This document shows positions 61,994 to 64,000 of a stretch of 64,000 bases of DNA, one piece after another. The stretch's first letter is position 1; the number at the start of each line of letters is the position of its first letter. Source of the stretch: Saccharibacillus nicotianae (GTDB lineage: Bacteria > Bacillota > Bacilli > Paenibacillales > Paenibacillaceae); the NCBI RefSeq assembly GCF_042681745.1, contig NZ_JBHUGF010000010.1:1364001-1428000 (forward strand), written 5' to 3'. The translations under genes were made by a program, and so were the position numbers. Under the pieces are notes generated by a model that saw only the letters and a list, made by a program, of their open reading frames with translations, was not told the origin of the DNA and did not search any database.

Positions 61994-62599
61994 GTGTACC
62001 AATATAAAGATCAAGAATATGATGCAGTAGAATTTGATGGACGAGATTTGCGGTACGGAGAATTGGTAAGTTGTACTTTTAAAAAATGTACCTTTATGAA
62101 TGTATCTATGGATGAAATAGAAACCAGTTACTGTCGTTTTATCGAGTGTGATTTTAAAGGAGCCACTTTGAACGGGTCGATCCATACAGAATCGGCTTTT
62201 GAAAATTGCTCATTTACCGGTGCTAATCTGTTTGTCGCTAAATTTAACTCTTGTAAAATGACCGGGTCAGACTTTGCCGGCGCTCAAATGGATGGGATCA
62301 CGCTCAATGGAGGCGATTGGTCGTATACAAATTTGAGTTATACGATATTCAAAAAGCAAGATTTACGAAATATCAAATTTTATGAAACAGATTTCTCTAA
62401 TGCTGATCTATCGCTAGCAGACTTGAGAAAATGTGATCTAACGGGTGCTGTATTGATCAAAGCTAACTTGCATGGAACAGACCTTCGAGGGGCTAATCTT
62501 GAAGGTGTAGATCTGAAAGTATTGGTGATCAAAAATACCCGTATGGATCGAGAACAAGCTGTTCTGGTAGCACGCTCTTTGGGGGCAAAGATCGAATAA
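61994..62599 (+). CDS. Pentapeptide-repeat protein
   Basis: A 201-residue protein built of A(D/N)LxX repeats that form a right-handed quadrilateral beta-helix. Clear units include FKGATLNGS, FTGANLFVA, FSNADLSLADLRKCDLTGAVLIKANLHGTDLRGANLEGVDL. GTG at 61994 follows GGAGG by 6 bases. Some members (Qnr, MfpA) protect DNA gyrase from quinolones by mimicking DNA; no sequence feature ties this copy to that role. No signal peptide. Stands alone before a terminator. Confidence 0.9.
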   Translation: MYQYKDQEYDAVEFDGRDLRYGELVSCTFKKCTFMNVSMDEIETSYCRFIECDFKGATLNGSIHTESAFENCSFTGANLFVAKFNSCKMTGSDFAGAQMDGITLNGGDWSYTNLSYTIFKKQDLRNIKFYETDFSNADLSLADLRKCDLTGAVLIKANLHGTDLRGANLEGVDLKVLVIKNTRMDREQAVLVARSLGAKIE

Positions 62600-62647
62600 C
62601 TATCTTGCTAACTGCGTTCTACTAATAGAAATAATAAGAAATGAATC

Positions 62648-62688
62648 AACAGATCAAGCTATCTAGTATAGCTTTGATCTGTTTTTTT
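62648..62688 (+). terminator. Terminator after the pentapeptide-repeat gene
   Basis: A stem of about 15 bp with one bulge (62648-62662 with 62668-62683) and a seven-T tract. Confidence 0.82.
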
Positions 62689-62717
62689 ATATCCAATATC
62701 AGATTAAAAGGAAATTA

Positions 62718-62746
62718 TTTACAAAAATAAAAAAATAGACTAAACT
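62718..62746 (+). promoter_or_regulatory. Putative promoter of the pectate lyase
   Basis: TTTACA (62718-62723), a 17-base spacer and TAAACT (62741-62746, 4 of 6). The cre follows 14 bases later. Confidence 0.55.
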
Positions 62747-62759
62747 CGCTATTAATCAC

Positions 62760-62773
62760 TGTAAGCGTTATCA
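62760..62773. promoter_or_regulatory. cre at the pectate lyase start of transcription
   Basis: TGTAAGCGTTATCA matches the cre consensus at all 14 positions and lies just past the predicted transcription start. Confidence 0.75.
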
Positions 62774-62803
62774 AAAAATGGATGTAAAAGGAGATTTATC
62801 TAC

Positions 62804-63754
62804 ATGAAGAAAAACAGAATATCTATTGCGCTCGCTTTTACCATGTTGTTGTCTGTACCGGTTGTACTATTACAACCTACGACCACGATCATGGCGGCAG
62901 ATGCTTCAGGTACTACAGCAAGCCTGGCTGATATTATCAAAAACCAACAAGCCGATGGTGGCTGGAAAAAAGACTATGCAGAAGCCAGTGGAGAATGGTC
63001 AAAATCGACGATCGATAACAAAGCGACATATACCGAGATTCGCAGACTGGCAAGTGAATACACCAAAACCAAAGACAGCAAATATTCGGCTTCTGCGATC
63101 AAAGGTATTAATTTTCTAATCAATATGCAGTATGCGAATGGCGGATGGCCACAAGTCTACCAGAGCTCGGGATATCATACGCATATTACATATAATGACG
63201 ATGCGATGATCAATGTGATGATTTTGCTAGACGACGTTGCCAATAAAAAAGGCGACTTTACCTTTATCGATAGCAATCTAGCTAGTAAAAGTAAACAGTC
63301 TGTTGATAAAGGAGTCAGTTGCATCTTGAAAACTCAAGTCACATCAGGAGGCAAATTGACGGTATGGGGACAACAACATGATTCCAGTACCCTCAAGCCT
63401 GCCGCAGCACGTATCTATGAAGTACCTTCGCTGAGTTCCAAAGAGAGTGCAACCATTGTAAAATTCCTCAAAACCAGACCTTCTACTTCACAAATTGCAG
63501 CTTCGATCAAAGCGGCTGAAGACTGGTTCAAAGCTGTACAAATTGTAGGGATCAAAGTAGTGAAAGAGAATAACGATGTGATCGTAGTAAATGATTCCAG
63601 TGTCACCAAGCCGATCTGGGCAAGATTTTATGAATTGAATACGAACAAACCTATCTTTATCGGACGTGATGGTATTGTGAAATACAAATTGAGCGATATT
63701 GATCAGGAAAGAAGAACGGGTTATGCGTGGTACGGTAACTGGTCACCGAGTTGA
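62804..63754 (+). CDS. Secreted pectate lyase (PL10 family)
   Basis: A 316-residue secreted enzyme that cleaves polygalacturonate by beta-elimination. Signal peptide about 1-31 (ends IMAAD). PL10 hallmarks: QADGGWKKDY, NGGWPQVYQ, ITYNDDAM, VWGQQHD, ARFYEL and RRTGYAWYGNW, which carry the metal and catalytic residues of the (alpha/alpha) toroid fold. Length fits a bare catalytic domain without a carbohydrate-binding module. RBS AAAGGAG. A perfect cre upstream predicts CcpA repression. Confidence 0.93.
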   Translation: MKKNRISIALAFTMLLSVPVVLLQPTTTIMAADASGTTASLADIIKNQQADGGWKKDYAEASGEWSKSTIDNKATYTEIRRLASEYTKTKDSKYSASAIKGINFLINMQYANGGWPQVYQSSGYHTHITYNDDAMINVMILLDDVANKKGDFTFIDSNLASKSKQSVDKGVSCILKTQVTSGGKLTVWGQQHDSSTLKPAAARIYEVPSLSSKESATIVKFLKTRPSTSQIAASIKAAEDWFKAVQIVGIKVVKENNDVIVVNDSSVTKPIWARFYELNTNKPIFIGRDGIVKYKLSDIDQERRTGYAWYGNWSPS

Positions 63755-63803
63755 TGGATTGTATACTTTATTTTAAAGAAGAATGATCGGTGCTGAAGGA
63801 GTT

Positions 63804-63841
63804 AGGGCTTTTAGATGCATATCATCTGGAAGCCCTTTTTT
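63804..63841 (+). terminator. Terminator after the pectate lyase
   Basis: A 7-bp outer stem (63804-63810 with 63830-63836) with an inner helix and a T-run. Confidence 0.75.
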
Positions 63842-63984
63842 TGATTAAAATAATACCCTAAATATTGGATTAGATGATAATATAAGGATTAAAACAGTGC
63901 TATTATTGAGTCGTAAATACAATAATGTTATCTAAAAGATGCTAAATAAAAGTGGAGGTAAAAGCAATAAAGATTGAATCAAAA

Positions 63985-64000
63985 ATGTTAGAACGATTTC
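63985..64000 (+). CDS. Possible 5' end of a gene running off the window
   Basis: A strong GGAGG (63954-63958) is followed by an open frame through to the right edge (KIESKMLERF). The first ATG in it (63985) is 26 bases away. At normal spacing (63967) only ATA is found, and TTG at 63974 is in another frame. Too short to identify. Confidence 0.2.

Noticed and set aside
1..64000. CRISPR arrays, tRNA/rRNA genes, insertion sequences, prophage
   Set aside because: No regularly spaced repeats, no cloverleaf with CCA end, no transposase or phage structural gene was seen.

Overview
The window looks like a chromosome segment from an AT-rich, Gram-positive Bacillota, most likely Paenibacillus or a close relative. 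The signs are strong GGAGG ribosome sites, frequent TTG/GTG starts, intrinsic terminators after most units, CcpA-type cre sites, bacillithiol biosynthesis genes (yojF-bshB2), an OpuC-type osmolyte transporter and a YolD-like gene. Secreted plant cell-wall enzymes are spread across the segment, which suits a plant- or soil-associated saprophyte. I saw no tRNA, rRNA, insertion sequence, prophage or CRISPR array.

Layout. 1-3.9 kb: a secreted GH12-fold protein lacking both catalytic glutamates, then a GH6-FN3-CBM3 cellulase with a clear promoter and cre. 3.9-8 kb: GGDEF/EAL protein, SDR dehydrogenase, MATE exporter. 8.2-14.3 kb: GH127 beta-L-arabinofuranosidase, YolD-like protein, a MarR regulator with an ABC-2 permease, a universal stress protein and a CE12 rhamnogalacturonan acetylesterase. 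14.7-18.5 kb: yojF-bshB2 and an OpuC-like operon. 18.9-24.7 kb: L-rhamnose mutarotase, FAH-family hydrolase, XRE regulator, aldo/keto reductase, AI-2E family protein, Old Yellow Enzyme. 25-31 kb: a 943-residue modular secreted protein, DUF423 protein, pantothenate kinase, TPR-GGDEF cyclase. 31.5-38 kb: luciferase-like oxidoreductase, AraC regulator divergent from a GH78 alpha-L-rhamnosidase, two acetyltransferases. 38-46.5 kb: alanyl-tRNA editing protein, cysJI, ABC-F ATPase, YebC. 46.7-56 kb: pyruvate oxidase, a coiled-coil protein, ferritin, a GNAT enzyme, a Ter-domain/nuclease fusion, a ROK-like regulator with an MFS transporter, an unlisted 49-residue peptide, an SGNH esterase. 56-64 kb: TetR and a second Old Yellow Enzyme, GH18, amidase, CtaB, pentapeptide-repeat protein, PL10 pectate lyase.

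How the genes fit together. Cellulase, arabinofuranosidase, rhamnogalacturonan acetylesterase, rhamnosidase, rhamnose mutarotase and pectate lyase form a dispersed pectin/cellulose programme. Most carry a cre or near-cre between promoter and start codon, which implies shared CcpA repression by preferred sugars.

The best candidate for an undescribed system is the 668-residue protein at 50473-52479. It joins a TerF-like vWA domain, a TerD domain, an Mrr-type PD-(D/E)xK nuclease domain and a second TerD domain in one polypeptide. Other signals worth testing are two identically spaced 35-bp palindromes flanking marR, a hairpin that buries the ribosome site of the FAH-family gene, and the GH12 pseudoenzyme at the left edge.
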